From the NCBI RefSeq assembly GCF_022430525.1, contig NZ_CP092519.1, forward strand, positions 1,180,454 through 1,244,453: a stretch of 64,000 nt of DNA, given 5' to 3'. The stretch comes from Cetobacterium somerae (GTDB lineage Bacteria; Fusobacteriota; Fusobacteriia; Fusobacteriales; Fusobacteriaceae). Under the pieces are notes generated by a model that was not told where the DNA came from, searched no databases, and saw only the letters and a program-made list of their open reading frames with translations. This document shows positions 8,043 to 17,615 of this stretch, piece by piece; the first letter of the stretch is position 1, and each line of letters starts with the position of its first letter. A program made the translations under genes and the position numbers.

Positions 8043-10232
8043 CTATGCCTTAGTTAAAAATTTTGTTGCTAAAGCTAAGGCTATATCTTTTTTCCCATCT
8101 ACAAACTGTACACCTAATTTTTTTTCTGATATCTCAACTACTTTTCCTAATCCAAATTTTGTATGTATAACTTTTTCTCCCATAGCAAATGGTGAGTTCG
8201 AAATATTTTTCATCTTTTTTAAATCTTCTGCAGTTATAACATTTTTAAACCCTGTTATTTTTTTATCAGTTGTAGAGAGTTTTGATTTTGGTAATAAATT
8301 CTGAACTTTCTCTACTTTATCTAAGACTTCTACAGGAAGTTCCTCTATAAATCTTGATTTCATCTTTGTTAAAAACTCACCATAAACAAATCTACTTTTA
8401 GCATACGTTAGATATAATTTTTCCTCGGCTCTAGTAATTGCAACATAACAAAGTCTTCTCTCTTCCTCTAATTCCTCTGGATTGAAAAGCACTTTCTTTG
8501 AGCCTGGGAAAATATCATCTTCTACCCCAGTTAAGAAAACAACAGGGAACTCCAAACCTTTAGAGTTGTGGATTGTCATTAATTTTATATAATCCGACTC
8601 TCCTTCTAAATCATCTGTTGCACTAACAAGAGATATATTCTCTAAATATTCTCTCAATGTTAAAAAATCCACAGTTTTTTCCAACTCTACTATAGAGTTT
8701 TTTAACTCCTCTACGTTTTCCACTCTTCCTTCTGCTTCTGCACCATATGTTGAATTTAAATAAGAGAAATATCCCACTCTTCTTATTAATTCATCAAATA
8801 CTTCACTTACGCTTCCTTCATGACTTAACTCTATTAAATCATTTAAAATTGTATACAATTCATCTAAGGCTATTTTTACACCTGACGTTAAGCCCGGGAT
8901 TTCCATTCCTTTTCCAAGAGCTTCAAACATTGAAATATTTGCTTCATTTGCATAATCTCTTATTTTTTCTATACTTTTATCCCCTATTTTTCTCTTTGGA
9001 ACATTTATTATTCTATTTAAATTTATTGCATCTTGAGGATTATTTATAACTGTTAAATATGCTACTATATCTTTTATTTCAGCTCTTTGATAGAATTGCA
9101 TTCCACCAAAAACCTTATACGGAATATTATATTTTAATAATCCTTCTTCAAAAAGTCTAGACTGAGCATTTGTTCGGTAAAGAATTGTGAACTCTCTATA
9201 ACTTTTCCCCATATTTTTTCTTTTCACAATCTCTTCAATTATGTAATTTACTTCTTCTCTTCCATCTAAACACTCTTTTATAGTGATTAATTCTCCTTGA
9301 GGTTTTTTAGTCCATAAATTTTTATCTTTTGCTGTTTTATTATTTTTTATCACTTCATTTGCTGCTGTCAAAATTGCAGATGTTGAACGATAGTTTTCCT
9401 CAAGTTTAACAACTAAAGCATCTTTATAATCTTTTTCAAAATCTAATATATTCTTTATATTAGCACCTCTAAATCCATATATACTCTGATTTTCATCACC
9501 AACAACACATATATTCCTATATTTTGATGCAATTTTAGTTACTATATTGTACTGTATATTATTTGTATCTTGATACTCATCAACCATTATGTATTGAAAT
9601 TTCTCTTGAAGCTTTTCTAAAACCTCTGGAATATCTAATAACTTATGAAGATTAACCAGAATATCTGAGAAATCCATTCCATTATTTTCTTTTAAAGTTC
9701 CATTATATCTTCTATAGCACTCCAATATTATTTTATAATTTGAATCAAATCTGTTCTCTTTCTCATAATCAGACACACTTATACTATTTTCTTTTAATTT
9801 TGAGATAATTGAAACTACTGCTCCTTCTGTTAATGATTTATCATTAACAACGAGTTCTTTCATAATTCCTCTTATCACTCTTTTTTGGTCATCTGTATCA
9901 TATATTGTAAAATTAGCATTATAACCTAATTTGTCTCCATATACTCTCAACAATCTTACACCAAAAGAGTGAAATGTTGAAATCATAGCTTTATGTGCAT
10001 CTTCACCAATTAAAAGTTCAACTCTCTCTCTCATTTCTTTAGCTGCTTTATTTGTAAATGTAACTGCTAAAATTTTATAAGGAGAGATTCCTTTCTCATT
10101 TATCATATGTGCAATTCTATATGTAATAGTTCTTGTTTTTCCAGATCCAGCTCCCGCTAATATCAAAAGTGGCCCTTCAATTTTTTTAGCTGCTTCTCTT
10201 TGTTTTTCATTTAATTTATCTAATATACTCAT
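8043..10232 (-). CDS. pcrA: UvrD/PcrA/Rep-family DNA helicase
   Basis: A 729-residue superfamily 1A 3'-5' helicase. Walker A is GAGSGKT (27-33); the Q motif (LNEKQREAA), VDEYQDTN and the later helicase motifs are intact, and the last 60 residues form the basic Tudor-like tail typical of PcrA. It acts in repair and in removing proteins from DNA. An open frame continues 22 codons upstream, but the ATG at 10232 is preceded by AAGGAGT and starts the family's usual N-terminus. It opens the lipid A operon, with pssA and its terminator upstream. Confidence 0.94.
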   Translation of the reverse strand: MSILDKLNEKQREAAKKIEGPLLILAGAGSGKTRTITYRIAHMINEKGISPYKILAVTFTNKAAKEMRERVELLIGEDAHKAMISTFHSFGVRLLRVYGDKLGYNANFTIYDTDDQKRVIRGIMKELVVNDKSLTEGAVVSIISKLKENSISVSDYEKENRFDSNYKIILECYRRYNGTLKENNGMDFSDILVNLHKLLDIPEVLEKLQEKFQYIMVDEYQDTNNIQYNIVTKIASKYRNICVVGDENQSIYGFRGANIKNILDFEKDYKDALVVKLEENYRSTSAILTAANEVIKNNKTAKDKNLWTKKPQGELITIKECLDGREEVNYIIEEIVKRKNMGKSYREFTILYRTNAQSRLFEEGLLKYNIPYKVFGGMQFYQRAEIKDIVAYLTVINNPQDAINLNRIINVPKRKIGDKSIEKIRDYANEANISMFEALGKGMEIPGLTSGVKIALDELYTILNDLIELSHEGSVSEVFDELIRRVGYFSYLNSTYGAEAEGRVENVEELKNSIVELEKTVDFLTLREYLENISLVSATDDLEGESDYIKLMTIHNSKGLEFPVVFLTGVEDDIFPGSKKVLFNPEELEEERRLCYVAITRAEEKLYLTYAKSRFVYGEFLTKMKSRFIEELPVEVLDKVEKVQNLLPKSKLSTTDKKITGFKNVITAEDLKKMKNISNSPFAMGEKVIHTKFGLGKVVEISEKKLGVQFVDGKKDIALALATKFLTKA

Positions 10233-10247
10233 AATTACTCCTTTAAA

Positions 10248-10277
10248 ATTATACCATATAATTATATTACTATTCAA
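10248..10277 (-). promoter_or_regulatory. Possible promoter of the pcrA-lpx operon
   Basis: TTGAAT (10272-10277) and TATAAT (10248-10253) are 18 bp apart on the minus strand. The predicted transcript start would fall almost on the Shine-Dalgarno sequence, leaving hardly any leader, so this assignment is uncertain. Confidence 0.35.
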
Positions 10278-10282
10278 ATAAA

Positions 10283-10324
10283 ATACCCGATTTTCCAATA
10301 GTTTTTTTGGATTTTATCGGGTAT
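10283..10324 (-). terminator. Terminator after pssA
   Basis: Arms 10283-10291 and 10316-10324 pair perfectly, with an inner CCAA/TTGG pairing. On the minus strand the stem is followed by TTTTATTT. It separates pssA from the helicase/lipid A operon. Confidence 0.65.
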
Positions 10325-10340
10325 CATAATCAATTATTTT

Positions 10341-11051
10341 TTATTCAACGTCTTCTTTTGATCTCTCTGTAAAAAACTTTGTTAAATTAACTAGTATATA
10401 GTAACAAGTAACTATAAACATGCTATATTTAAGCGTTACTAGAATTAAAACAATAAATGGTATTGTCAGCTTTTTAGGAACAAATCCAAATACTTTATCA
10501 GGTGTTTTAAATGGAATTGTACTTACCATTAAAATTGCTGCTAATAGTGTTAATCCTACAAAAACCTCTATTGAAAATAAATTCATTCCAAAATTTGTTT
10601 TAACTACTTCTACAAATAGTAAATACGAACATACAACCGATGCTCCAGATGGTATTGGCATTCCACTAAAATCATCTTTTTCACTTGATGCTGTTGTTAC
10701 TATATTAAACTTAACTAATCTCATAACTCCACACAGCGCGTATATGAATGATATTGGAATAACAAAAGATTTCATTCCATCAGAACTTTTTAGCACTGAA
10801 TAAACCAGTATACCTGGTGCTAATCCAAAAGATATTGCATCGCAGAAAGAATCAAACTCCTTTCCAAATTCACTAAATGCATCTAGTTTTCTCGCTGTTT
10901 TTCCATCTAATCCATCACATACCATAGCTAATATTATAAACCAAATAGCTTTTGAGAAATCCCCCGCTATGGAAGCTGTGATACTTAGATATCCTAAAAA
11001 CATATTCGCTGCTGTAATTGCATTAGGTGCAATATACTTTCTTTCTACCAT
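10341..11051 (-). CDS. pssA: CDP-diacylglycerol-serine phosphatidyltransferase
   Basis: A 236-residue integral membrane enzyme that makes phosphatidylserine. The CDP-alcohol phosphotransferase signature is complete: D46, D49, G50, A53, R54, G63, D67 and D71 in the standard spacing. Several hydrophobic segments follow. It is the Bacillus/archaeal type II PssA, not the peripheral E. coli type. Its product is decarboxylated by Psd (19124), encoded in another operon of this window. It is transcribed alone from a promoter overlapping that of the divergent ylmH-like gene. Confidence 0.94.
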   Translation of the reverse strand: MVERKYIAPNAITAANMFLGYLSITASIAGDFSKAIWFIILAMVCDGLDGKTARKLDAFSEFGKEFDSFCDAISFGLAPGILVYSVLKSSDGMKSFVIPISFIYALCGVMRLVKFNIVTTASSEKDDFSGMPIPSGASVVCSYLLFVEVVKTNFGMNLFSIEVFVGLTLLAAILMVSTIPFKTPDKVFGFVPKKLTIPFIVLILVTLKYSMFIVTCYYILVNLTKFFTERSKEDVE

Positions 11052-11083
11052 TTTTAATCATCTCCCTATTTTTACAAATCTAT

Positions 11084-11115
11084 TTGATTTTATCATATAT
11101 ATGATATAAAATCAA
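11084..11115. promoter_or_regulatory. Symmetric overlapping divergent promoters (pssA / ylmH)
   Basis: A 32-bp near-palindrome contains a promoter on each strand. Plus: TTGATT 11084-11089, 17 bp, TAAAAT 11107-11112. Minus: TTGATT 11115-11110, 17 bp, TAAAAT 11092-11087. Each -10 lies over the -35 of the other, so two polymerases could not bind together. Spacing to both start codons is reasonable. Confidence 0.55.
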
Positions 11116-11159
11116 TATATCTATACTTTTCAAAATAATCCAGTGAAAGCGAGTAATAT

Positions 11160-11936
11160 ATGAATAAAAAATATTTTTTCAATCTATTTCCAAATGAAGA
11201 TGAATTTCTCATTGCATCTATTTGGGAAGACTTATCATTGTGTTTAGACATCGATTACCCTGTTTATGGTTCTATTTTTTTACCACCACAAATTTGGACA
11301 AAACTTTACGATGTTTGTACTTCAATCAATTTAGAGATTTACACTTTAGGATTAACTCCTGATAGTGAAAAGAAATTAGTAATTTTCACCCCAAAATTTT
11401 TCGATTCTTCATCTTTAGAAGAAGTTGTTACTTATTTTAAAATTGACGCTTCTAATAAATTTAAAACATTACAACACAAAGACTTTTTGGGGACAATTAT
11501 GGGACTTGGATTTAAACGAGAAATTTTAGGCGATATTATCGTTAAAGATAATATTGGTTATTGCATAACTACAAAGGATATTTTTAACATTATAAAAAAT
11601 AATCTTAGCCAAATAAATACCATTCCTATAAATATTAGTACCATCAGTACTTCTCAAATTCCTCAATTAGAATTTAAAGAAATTACAGATACTATTTCAT
11701 CTTTTAGACTTGATTCTATTATAGCTTCTATTGCAAATTCATCTAGAAACATTAGTACAAATTTAATCGAGAGCGGAGATGTTTTAGTTAACTATAATAT
11801 TGAAAAAAGTAAAAATAAAATAATTAATATCGGTTCGGTAATTACAATTAGAAAAAAAGGTAAATTTATTTTAGAAAAAAATTTAGGAGAAAACAAGAAA
11901 GGTAAATTTAAAATTCTTATAAAACAATACATTTAG
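11160..11936 (+). CDS. YlmH-like S4-domain RNA-binding protein
   Basis: A 258-residue protein resembling YlmH. The C-terminal third (about 180-240) begins FRLDSIIASIANSSRN, an S4 RNA-binding domain, and ends in the basic IRKKGKF. In Bacillus, YlmH is encoded near ftsZ/divIVA and is linked to ribosome-associated quality control. Here it is unlinked from division genes and lies 11 nt before a molybdopterin-binding gene. The start has no convincing Shine-Dalgarno sequence (GCGAGT at best), so the start or its strength is uncertain. The N-terminal two thirds match the family only loosely. Confidence 0.72.
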   Translation: MNKKYFFNLFPNEDEFLIASIWEDLSLCLDIDYPVYGSIFLPPQIWTKLYDVCTSINLEIYTLGLTPDSEKKLVIFTPKFFDSSSLEEVVTYFKIDASNKFKTLQHKDFLGTIMGLGFKREILGDIIVKDNIGYCITTKDIFNIIKNNLSQINTIPINISTISTSQIPQLEFKEITDTISSFRLDSIIASIANSSRNISTNLIESGDVLVNYNIEKSKNKIINIGSVITIRKKGKFILEKNLGENKKGKFKILIKQYI

Positions 11937-11947
11937 GGAGGGTTTTT

Positions 11948-12961
11948 ATGAAAACTGTTAAAACTGTTGATGCTTTAGGTATGATTTTATGCCATGATAT
12001 CACAAAAATTGTTCCAGGTGAATTTAAAGGAGTAGCTTTTAAAAAAGGGCATATCATAAAAGAAGAAGATATTCCAGAACTTTTAAAACTTGGAAAAGAC
12101 AATCTTTATGTATGGGAACATCAAGAGGGGACTCTTCACGAGAATGATGCTGCCATAAGAATAAAAAATCATATTGCTGGTGAAGGATTGGATTTTTCAA
12201 CAATTAAAGAAGGGAAAATAGATTTTATTGCAAAAAATGATGGACTATTAAAAGTTGATGTAGCTGAATTACTAAAAATAAATAGTCTAGGTGAAATTAT
12301 TGTTTCTACTTTACACAATAACACTCCTATAAAAAAAGGGATAAAAGTAGCTGGAACAAGAGTTATTCCTTTAGTTATTAACGAAGATAAAATTATAGAG
12401 ATGGAAAGCATCTCAAAAGAAAACATTATTAAAATTTTGCCAATCAAGCCAAAAAAAATAGCCATTATAACTACTGGAAACGAAGTTTTTTATGGACGAA
12501 TTCAAGATAAATTTGGTCCTATTCTAACTAAAAAAGTTGAAGAATATGGGTGTAAAGTTATTTATCACGCATTTTCTTCAGATGAAAAAGAAATGATAAA
12601 AGATAAAATACAAGAAGCACTAGATAGCGATGCAGAACTTATTCTTTGCACAGGTGGTATGTCTGTAGACCCTGATGATAGAACTCCTCTTGCTATAAAA
12701 GAAATGGGAGGAGAATTAATCACTTATGGATCTCCTGTTTTACCTGGAGCTATGCTACTTTTAGCTTACCATGGAGAAAGAGCTATTTTAGGTTTACCTG
12801 GTTGTGTTATGCACTCTAAAAGAACTGCTTTCGATTTAGTTCTTCCTAGAATTTTAGCAGACGAAAAAATAACTTTTGAAGACATTGCTTCATACGGCCA
12901 CGGTGGACTATGTCTCGACTGTCCAATTTGTACTTTTCCACATTGTTCTTTTGGAAAATAA
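11948..12961 (+). CDS. MoeA/MogA-like molybdopterin-binding protein with C-terminal Cys cluster
   Basis: A 337-residue protein with a MoCF-type molybdopterin-binding domain at about 167-310: TTGNEVF, CTGGMSVDPDDRTP and GLPGCVMHSKR correspond to the conserved loops of MoeA/MogA. The N-terminal part is shorter than in true MoeA. The last 16 residues hold four cysteines (322, 325, 328, 333) in a CxxCPxCxxxxC array, which probably binds a metal or cluster. No other molybdenum cofactor gene is in the window. The start ATG follows AGGGAGG. Its substrate or partner enzyme is unknown. Confidence 0.78.
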   Translation: MKTVKTVDALGMILCHDITKIVPGEFKGVAFKKGHIIKEEDIPELLKLGKDNLYVWEHQEGTLHENDAAIRIKNHIAGEGLDFSTIKEGKIDFIAKNDGLLKVDVAELLKINSLGEIIVSTLHNNTPIKKGIKVAGTRVIPLVINEDKIIEMESISKENIIKILPIKPKKIAIITTGNEVFYGRIQDKFGPILTKKVEEYGCKVIYHAFSSDEKEMIKDKIQEALDSDAELILCTGGMSVDPDDRTPLAIKEMGGELITYGSPVLPGAMLLLAYHGERAILGLPGCVMHSKRTAFDLVLPRILADEKITFEDIASYGHGGLCLDCPICTFPHCSFGK

Positions 12962-12968
12962 TTAATAA

Positions 12969-13010
12969 AAACACTCCTATACAAAAAATAATCTCTGTAT
13001 AGGAGTGTTT
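12969..13010. terminator. Two-way terminator
   Basis: A perfect 14-bp stem (12969-12982 with 12997-13010) is flanked by T-rich tracts on both strands, serving the molybdopterin-binding gene (plus) and the epimerase operon (minus). Confidence 0.85.
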
Positions 13011-13013
13011 ATT

Positions 13014-13901
13014 TTAATAAAATCTTATTATTTGTGAATATTTTTTTTGCTCATTTGAATTTAATCTCTGAATCTCTTTTTTATTTTCAACTTTATTAGA
13101 ACCATTTGTAAAATCTGTTATTCCAGCCCATGGCTCTAAACAAATAAATTCACTTGAATCCGTACTTGTCCATAAAGTTAATATTGGTAAATTTTCAAAT
13201 TTAAATTCAACTCCATGAGAAGAGTTTAAATGTTTTATATCTATTTGTTTATTTTCCATTCCTACAAATACCAATGCATCTTTAGCAAATTTATCTTTCG
13301 ATAAATTAAACTTCTCACATATTGTTACCTTCTCTGGAATATCAAATAAAAAAGAGTTATTTCTTTCATCAATTTTATATAATTCACACTCTTCTTCTTT
13401 TAATTCTAAATAGTAATTCTCAAAAGTTTTGTCATTATTATAGTTACAATAAAACGCTGTATGTCCACCTATATGATAGTACATTTCAACTACATCATTA
13501 TTTTTAACTATATAATTATGATGTAAAGTATCCTCTACTAATATGTATTCAACTATTAAAGAGAAGTTATACGGATATCTTTCCTTTGTATATGAATTTG
13601 GCTTCAATTGAAATCTTGCTATACTATTTGTCACTTCTAAAATTTCAAACTCCAAATCTCTAGCAAAACCATGTTTTGTCATTGAAAGAGTAACTCTTTC
13701 ATTTTTTCCTAAAGGATAATCTATTTCTCCATTTAAAATATTTCCAATAAAAGGAAATAAATTTGGAGCACTTTTTTTAAAGCTTCCTTCAGTTCCTGGC
13801 CAAATATATTCAATTCCATTCTCTTTGTTTATAACACTTTTCAATTCTGCACCAAACTTATTAATTAGTACAGTTAACTTTTCATTCTCTATCTTTACCA
13901 T
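13014..13901 (-). CDS. Aldose 1-epimerase family protein (LacX type)
   Basis: A 295-residue galactose mutarotase-fold protein. The start (INKFGAELKSV, YIWPG) and SAPNLFPFIGN, KHGFAR and the later LEPWAGITD match the LacX-like aldose epimerase branch. Such enzymes interconvert alpha and beta anomers of sugars or sugar phosphates; the exact substrate cannot be read from sequence. It is the last gene of the psd-led minus operon, 24 nt after the cyclophilin, and ends inside a strong terminator. Confidence 0.82.
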   Translation of the reverse strand: MVKIENEKLTVLINKFGAELKSVINKENGIEYIWPGTEGSFKKSAPNLFPFIGNILNGEIDYPLGKNERVTLSMTKHGFARDLEFEILEVTNSIARFQLKPNSYTKERYPYNFSLIVEYILVEDTLHHNYIVKNNDVVEMYYHIGGHTAFYCNYNNDKTFENYYLELKEEECELYKIDERNNSFLFDIPEKVTICEKFNLSKDKFAKDALVFVGMENKQIDIKHLNSSHGVEFKFENLPILTLWTSTDSSEFICLEPWAGITDFTNGSNKVENKKEIQRLNSNEQKKYSQIIRFY

Positions 13902-13925
13902 GAGAATTATCCCCCTATTTTTAAA

Positions 13926-14588
13926 TTAGTATTGTACTAAATTTGGAAATTGAGAATCTAAGATTTCATCCATTTGAGCTGTGAACTCAGCATTTTCCTC
14001 ATTTTTTAAGAACTCTTCTACATCTCCTGTAATTTCAATTCTCTCAATGATATCTCCTTGCTTTACTGAGTCTACAACTTTTTGGTCAGCTTCAGATACA
14101 ACTTCACCAAAAATTGTATGCTTGTAGTTTAACCAAGGTGTCTCAACATGAGTTATAAAGAATTGTGATCCATTTGTTTCTGGTCCAGCATTAGCCATTG
14201 CTAATATTCCTTTTTTATCAAAAACTACTCCTTCTTTAAACTCATCTATAAATTGATATCCTGGTCCACCTGTTCCTGTTCCTGTTGGATCTCCACCTTG
14301 AATCATAAAGTCTTCAATTACTCTATGGAATTTAATACCATTATAGTATCCTCTCATTGCTAAGTGTGCAAAGTTTAATACTGTTACTGGTGCTACTTCT
14401 GGGAAAAGAACTAAGTTAATATCTCCTCTTGGTGTAACTATTTTTGCGTTTAATTTTACTTCTTTCATATTTCTTACCTCCATATTTTTTCCTAAAACAA
14501 CTCTTGGTTTTGCAAACATCTTTTTCGAAAGAAAAAAGACAATAAATACTGCCAATAAAATCAAAATCTGTTTGAATCCTTTTTCCAT
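13926..14588 (-). CDS. Membrane-anchored cyclophilin peptidyl-prolyl isomerase
   Basis: A 220-residue protein with one N-terminal hydrophobic segment (about 5-22), no lipobox and no clear signal-peptidase site, followed by a cyclophilin domain (about 45-195). [16 protein letters not shown], the NGSQFF active-site segment and HTIFGEV are present. It probably assists protein folding on the periplasmic side while anchored in the inner membrane. A 25-residue acidic tail follows the domain. The start codon lies five bases after the coiled-coil gene stop. Confidence 0.92.
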   Translation of the reverse strand: MEKGFKQILILLAVFIVFFLSKKMFAKPRVVLGKNMEVRNMKEVKLNAKIVTPRGDINLVLFPEVAPVTVLNFAHLAMRGYYNGIKFHRVIEDFMIQGGDPTGTGTGGPGYQFIDEFKEGVVFDKKGILAMANAGPETNGSQFFITHVETPWLNYKHTIFGEVVSEADQKVVDSVKQGDIIERIEITGDVEEFLKNEENAEFTAQMDEILDSQFPNLVQY

Positions 14589-14593
14589 TCTTA

Positions 14594-15247
14594 CTAGTCC
14601 TCCATTTTAAAAGCTTCTTTATATGTTTCTAAAAGTTCCTCTTCTGAAACAACCCCGTAAATTTCATAAGGCCATTTAGATTCTAACTTCTTTTTTAATT
14701 GATTGATATCTTTTTCAACAACTAAGTACTTATCCTCTGTATCTCTAAGTTTTTCTCTCACTGGTTGCAGCTTATAAATTATATCAAATTGTTCCTCTTC
14801 TTGTATAGTATCTTTTAATAAGTTTTCTAAATTTTGTTCTTCTGTTGCTAGCTGATTGTATCTGTTAAGTATTTTATCTTTTTTGTCCAACAATCTATTT
14901 AAATTATATTTAAAAAATCTTTTTACAACTATAGCTCCAGACTTATCTTTTAACTCCATTCTCTTTTTTAAAGTCTCTTGAATTTTTTCAAGCGGTAATC
15001 TATTCTTCTCTCTTATCTCTTCTACCATCTCTTTAAAAGAATTGAATTCCTCTTCGCTCATTTTATCTACTTTCATCTCTAAAAGTGCTCCATATATTTT
15101 TTCATAAGGTAATAAAACTTTTTCAGTTAAAATTTCCTCCCCTGAAATATCTCCCATTTCTCTTAATTTATCCAATTGAGTAGAAGTAATTTTTAAAACT
15201 GTTAAAATTACTTCTTGAGCATAACTTATAAATTCCTCTTTTTTCAT
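14594..15247 (-). CDS. Coiled-coil protein of unknown function
   Basis: A 217-residue, highly charged, helical protein with no family I recognise. Heptad-like repeats run from about 85 to 190 (many K, E, L), and there is no signal peptide or membrane segment. The frame stays open 18 codons further, but the ATG at 15247 follows GGAGAGAG and overlaps the stop of the flavoprotein gene (TAATG). It lies between a BaiN-like flavoprotein and a cyclophilin in one operon. It may be a cytoplasmic structural or adaptor protein; no function is proposed. Confidence 0.7.
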   Translation of the reverse strand: MKKEEFISYAQEVILTVLKITSTQLDKLREMGDISGEEILTEKVLLPYEKIYGALLEMKVDKMSEEEFNSFKEMVEEIREKNRLPLEKIQETLKKRMELKDKSGAIVVKRFFKYNLNRLLDKKDKILNRYNQLATEEQNLENLLKDTIQEEEQFDIIYKLQPVREKLRDTEDKYLVVEKDINQLKKKLESKWPYEIYGVVSEEELLETYKEAFKMED

Positions 15248-16479
15248 TATTCTCTCTCCTTTTTTCTTATAGATTTTCCAGCTAAAACTCCAGTAGAACA
15301 TGCTGCTTGAATATTATATCCACCTGTATCTCCATCTATATCTAAAAGTTCTCCAACTAAATAAAGACCTTGAGTTTTTTTAGACTCCATCGTTTTAGCA
15401 TTTATTTCATCTAAAGAGACTCCACCTCTTGTTACCATAGCCATCTCAAAACTTCCAACTTTTGTTATCTCCATCTTATTTGAAGTTAATAGTCTTACTA
15501 AATTCTCTCTTTTCTCTTTTGAAAGTTCTGCTATTTTTAATTCTTCACTTATTTCTAAGATAGATAATATAGTTTTTATAAATCTTTCAGGTAAAAAATA
15601 ATAAGATAAAACTTTCTTTATAGTTTTTTTACCATCTTTATTCATTTCTTCGATTAACTCTTTGTTTAAAACCTCATACTCTTTTCCAATATAATTAATT
15701 TCTAGCTGACTTTCACTTTCAACGAATCTAGAATTATCAAGTATTCCAGGACCACTAAAATTCGTATGTGTCAACAATACAGCTCCTTTTTTTTCTATAA
15801 CTTTTTTATTTTGTCTCCATATAGTAATCTTAACATTTTGAAAACTTATTCCAGAAAGTTCTTGAAAATAATAATCTCTCACATATATAGGACTTAGTGC
15901 TGGTTTTGGGGGTATAATTTTATGACCTAGCTCCTTAGCCATCACATATCCATCTCCTGTTGTTCCAACTCCAGGATAAGATTTTCCTCCTGTTGCTAGA
16001 ACTAGACTATTACATTTATACAATCCTTTATCTGTTAAAATTGAAAATATTTCTAAGTTTTTTTGAATACTTTCTATTTTTATTCCCTCTATTATTTTAA
16101 CACCTAGAGTCAACATCTTTCTTTTTAAAAGATCTACAACATCTAAAGAGCTAAATGTTTCAGGAAAATATTTTCCAGTTTCTTCAACTAAAACTAAAGG
16201 TAACCCATTTTCTTTAAAAAACGTCTTTAACATCTCTGGAGAGTATTTATTCAAAGCCTCTTTTAAAAATTTTCCATTTTGTCCATATTTATCAGAAAAA
16301 TCTTTAGGCTTTCCAGTATGAGTTAAATTACATTTTCCGCTCCCTGCTACCAATATTTTATTTCCTATACGTTTATTTTTTTCTAAAAGAGCTACTTTAA
16401 AGCCTCTTTCTGCTGCTGTAATAGCTGTAAAAATTCCTCCTGGTCCTCCTCCAACTACTATTAAATCAAATTCATTCAT
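15247..16479 (-). CDS. BaiN/HI0933-family FAD-dependent oxidoreductase
   Basis: A 410-residue flavoprotein of the HI0933/YhiN family. The N-terminal dinucleotide fold VVGGGPGGIFTAI is followed by the family signature GSGKCNLTH (46-54), and the C-terminal GELLDIDGDTGGYNIQ closes the FAD site. Family members are mostly uncharacterised; BaiN reduces bile-acid intermediates, but that role should not be assumed here. Its ATG overlaps the methyltransferase stop by one base, as does its own stop with the next gene. Confidence 0.88.
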   Translation of the reverse strand: MNEFDLIVVGGGPGGIFTAITAAERGFKVALLEKNKRIGNKILVAGSGKCNLTHTGKPKDFSDKYGQNGKFLKEALNKYSPEMLKTFFKENGLPLVLVEETGKYFPETFSSLDVVDLLKRKMLTLGVKIIEGIKIESIQKNLEIFSILTDKGLYKCNSLVLATGGKSYPGVGTTGDGYVMAKELGHKIIPPKPALSPIYVRDYYFQELSGISFQNVKITIWRQNKKVIEKKGAVLLTHTNFSGPGILDNSRFVESESQLEINYIGKEYEVLNKELIEEMNKDGKKTIKKVLSYYFLPERFIKTILSILEISEELKIAELSKEKRENLVRLLTSNKMEITKVGSFEMAMVTRGGVSLDEINAKTMESKKTQGLYLVGELLDIDGDTGGYNIQAACSTGVLAGKSIRKKERE

Positions 16480-17615
16480 TATCTAGCTCCATAATATTGA
16501 TAATAGTGACATTTTATTCCACCATTATATAGCTTTCTATTTTTTGTGGCCTTTTTCCCAAATACTTTTTCAAAATTTTCATAAGATGTAATTATATAGT
16601 AAGACCATTTTGGGAATCTCATTTGGAAAATGTCTCCCATAAGACCATACAATCTTTCTACAGCGTCTTCATCTAATAAACGATCTCCATATGGTGGATT
16701 TGATACTATGCACCCTTTTTCTGCCATTGTTTCTAACTCTAAAAAGTTCATACATTTAAATTCAATCTCTTCTTCTACCCCAGCTCTTATAGCATTTAAT
16801 TTAGCTACTTCTACTGTTTCAGAGTCTATATCAGAAGCATATATTTTCACTTCTTTATCATAATCTTCCCTTGAAAATGCTTCATCTCTTAAATCAATCC
16901 ATAAGTTTTCAGGTATTATATCCCACTTTTCAGATGCAAAGTTTCTATTTACTCCTGGGGCTACATTTCTTGCTATCATAGCTGCTTCTATTGCAATAGT
17001 TCCTGTTCCACACATTGGATCTAATAGAGGTCTATCTCCACCTTTCCAACGACTTAATAATACTAAAGCTGCTGCCATTGTTTCCTTCAGAGGCGCTTCA
17101 TTTATTAAGTTTCTGTACCCTCTTTTATGCAATCCTTCACCACTTGTATCAATCATAACTAAAAATATATCATTATGCGCTTGGATTTTGACTCTATAAT
17201 GAGCTCCTGTTTCAATAAGTCTTTCTGTTTGATATGCTACTTTTAATCTTTCAACTATCGCCTTTTTTACAATTTTCTGAATATCAGATTTTGAAAAAAG
17301 TTTGCATTTTACTGAACTTACCCAACTTATTGGAAATTCTCCATCTATTGAAATTATATTTTCCCAAGGTAATCTTTTTATATTTTCAAATAAATTATCA
17401 AAAGTTAAAGCTTTAAATTCTCCCATTTTTATAAAAACTCTGTCTGCACATCTTAAGTGTAAATTAGCTTCTACAATGTCTTTCTCATCTCCATCAAATT
17501 CAACTCTTCCATTAAATGTTTCAATATTTTCAAATCCTAATTCTTTACACTCATCCTTAACAACGCTCTCTAAACCCATTGTTGCTGAGGCTATTAATCT
17601 ATACTTCTTACTCAT
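16479..17615 (-). CDS. THUMP-domain rRNA (guanine-N2) methyltransferase, RlmL-N/YpsC family
   Basis: A 378-residue RNA methyltransferase. A THUMP RNA-binding domain (about 1-160) precedes a Rossmann methyltransferase with DPMCGTGTIAIEAA (SAM loop) and the catalytic NPPYGDRL. This is the architecture of the N-terminal half of E. coli RlmL, which methylates G2445 of 23S rRNA, and of Bacillus YpsC. The start lies directly after the AI-2E permease stop (no gap). Target position is inferred from family only. Confidence 0.92.
   Translation of the reverse strand: MSKKYRLIASATMGLESVVKDECKELGFENIETFNGRVEFDGDEKDIVEANLHLRCADRVFIKMGEFKALTFDNLFENIKRLPWENIISIDGEFPISWVSSVKCKLFSKSDIQKIVKKAIVERLKVAYQTERLIETGAHYRVKIQAHNDIFLVMIDTSGEGLHKRGYRNLINEAPLKETMAAALVLLSRWKGGDRPLLDPMCGTGTIAIEAAMIARNVAPGVNRNFASEKWDIIPENLWIDLRDEAFSREDYDKEVKIYASDIDSETVEVAKLNAIRAGVEEEIEFKCMNFLELETMAEKGCIVSNPPYGDRLLDEDAVERLYGLMGDIFQMRFPKWSYYIITSYENFEKVFGKKATKNRKLYNGGIKCHYYQYYGAR

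Noticed and set aside
10420-10803. 127-codon plus-strand frame
   Set aside because: Shadow of pssA; composition is the reverse complement of a membrane protein.
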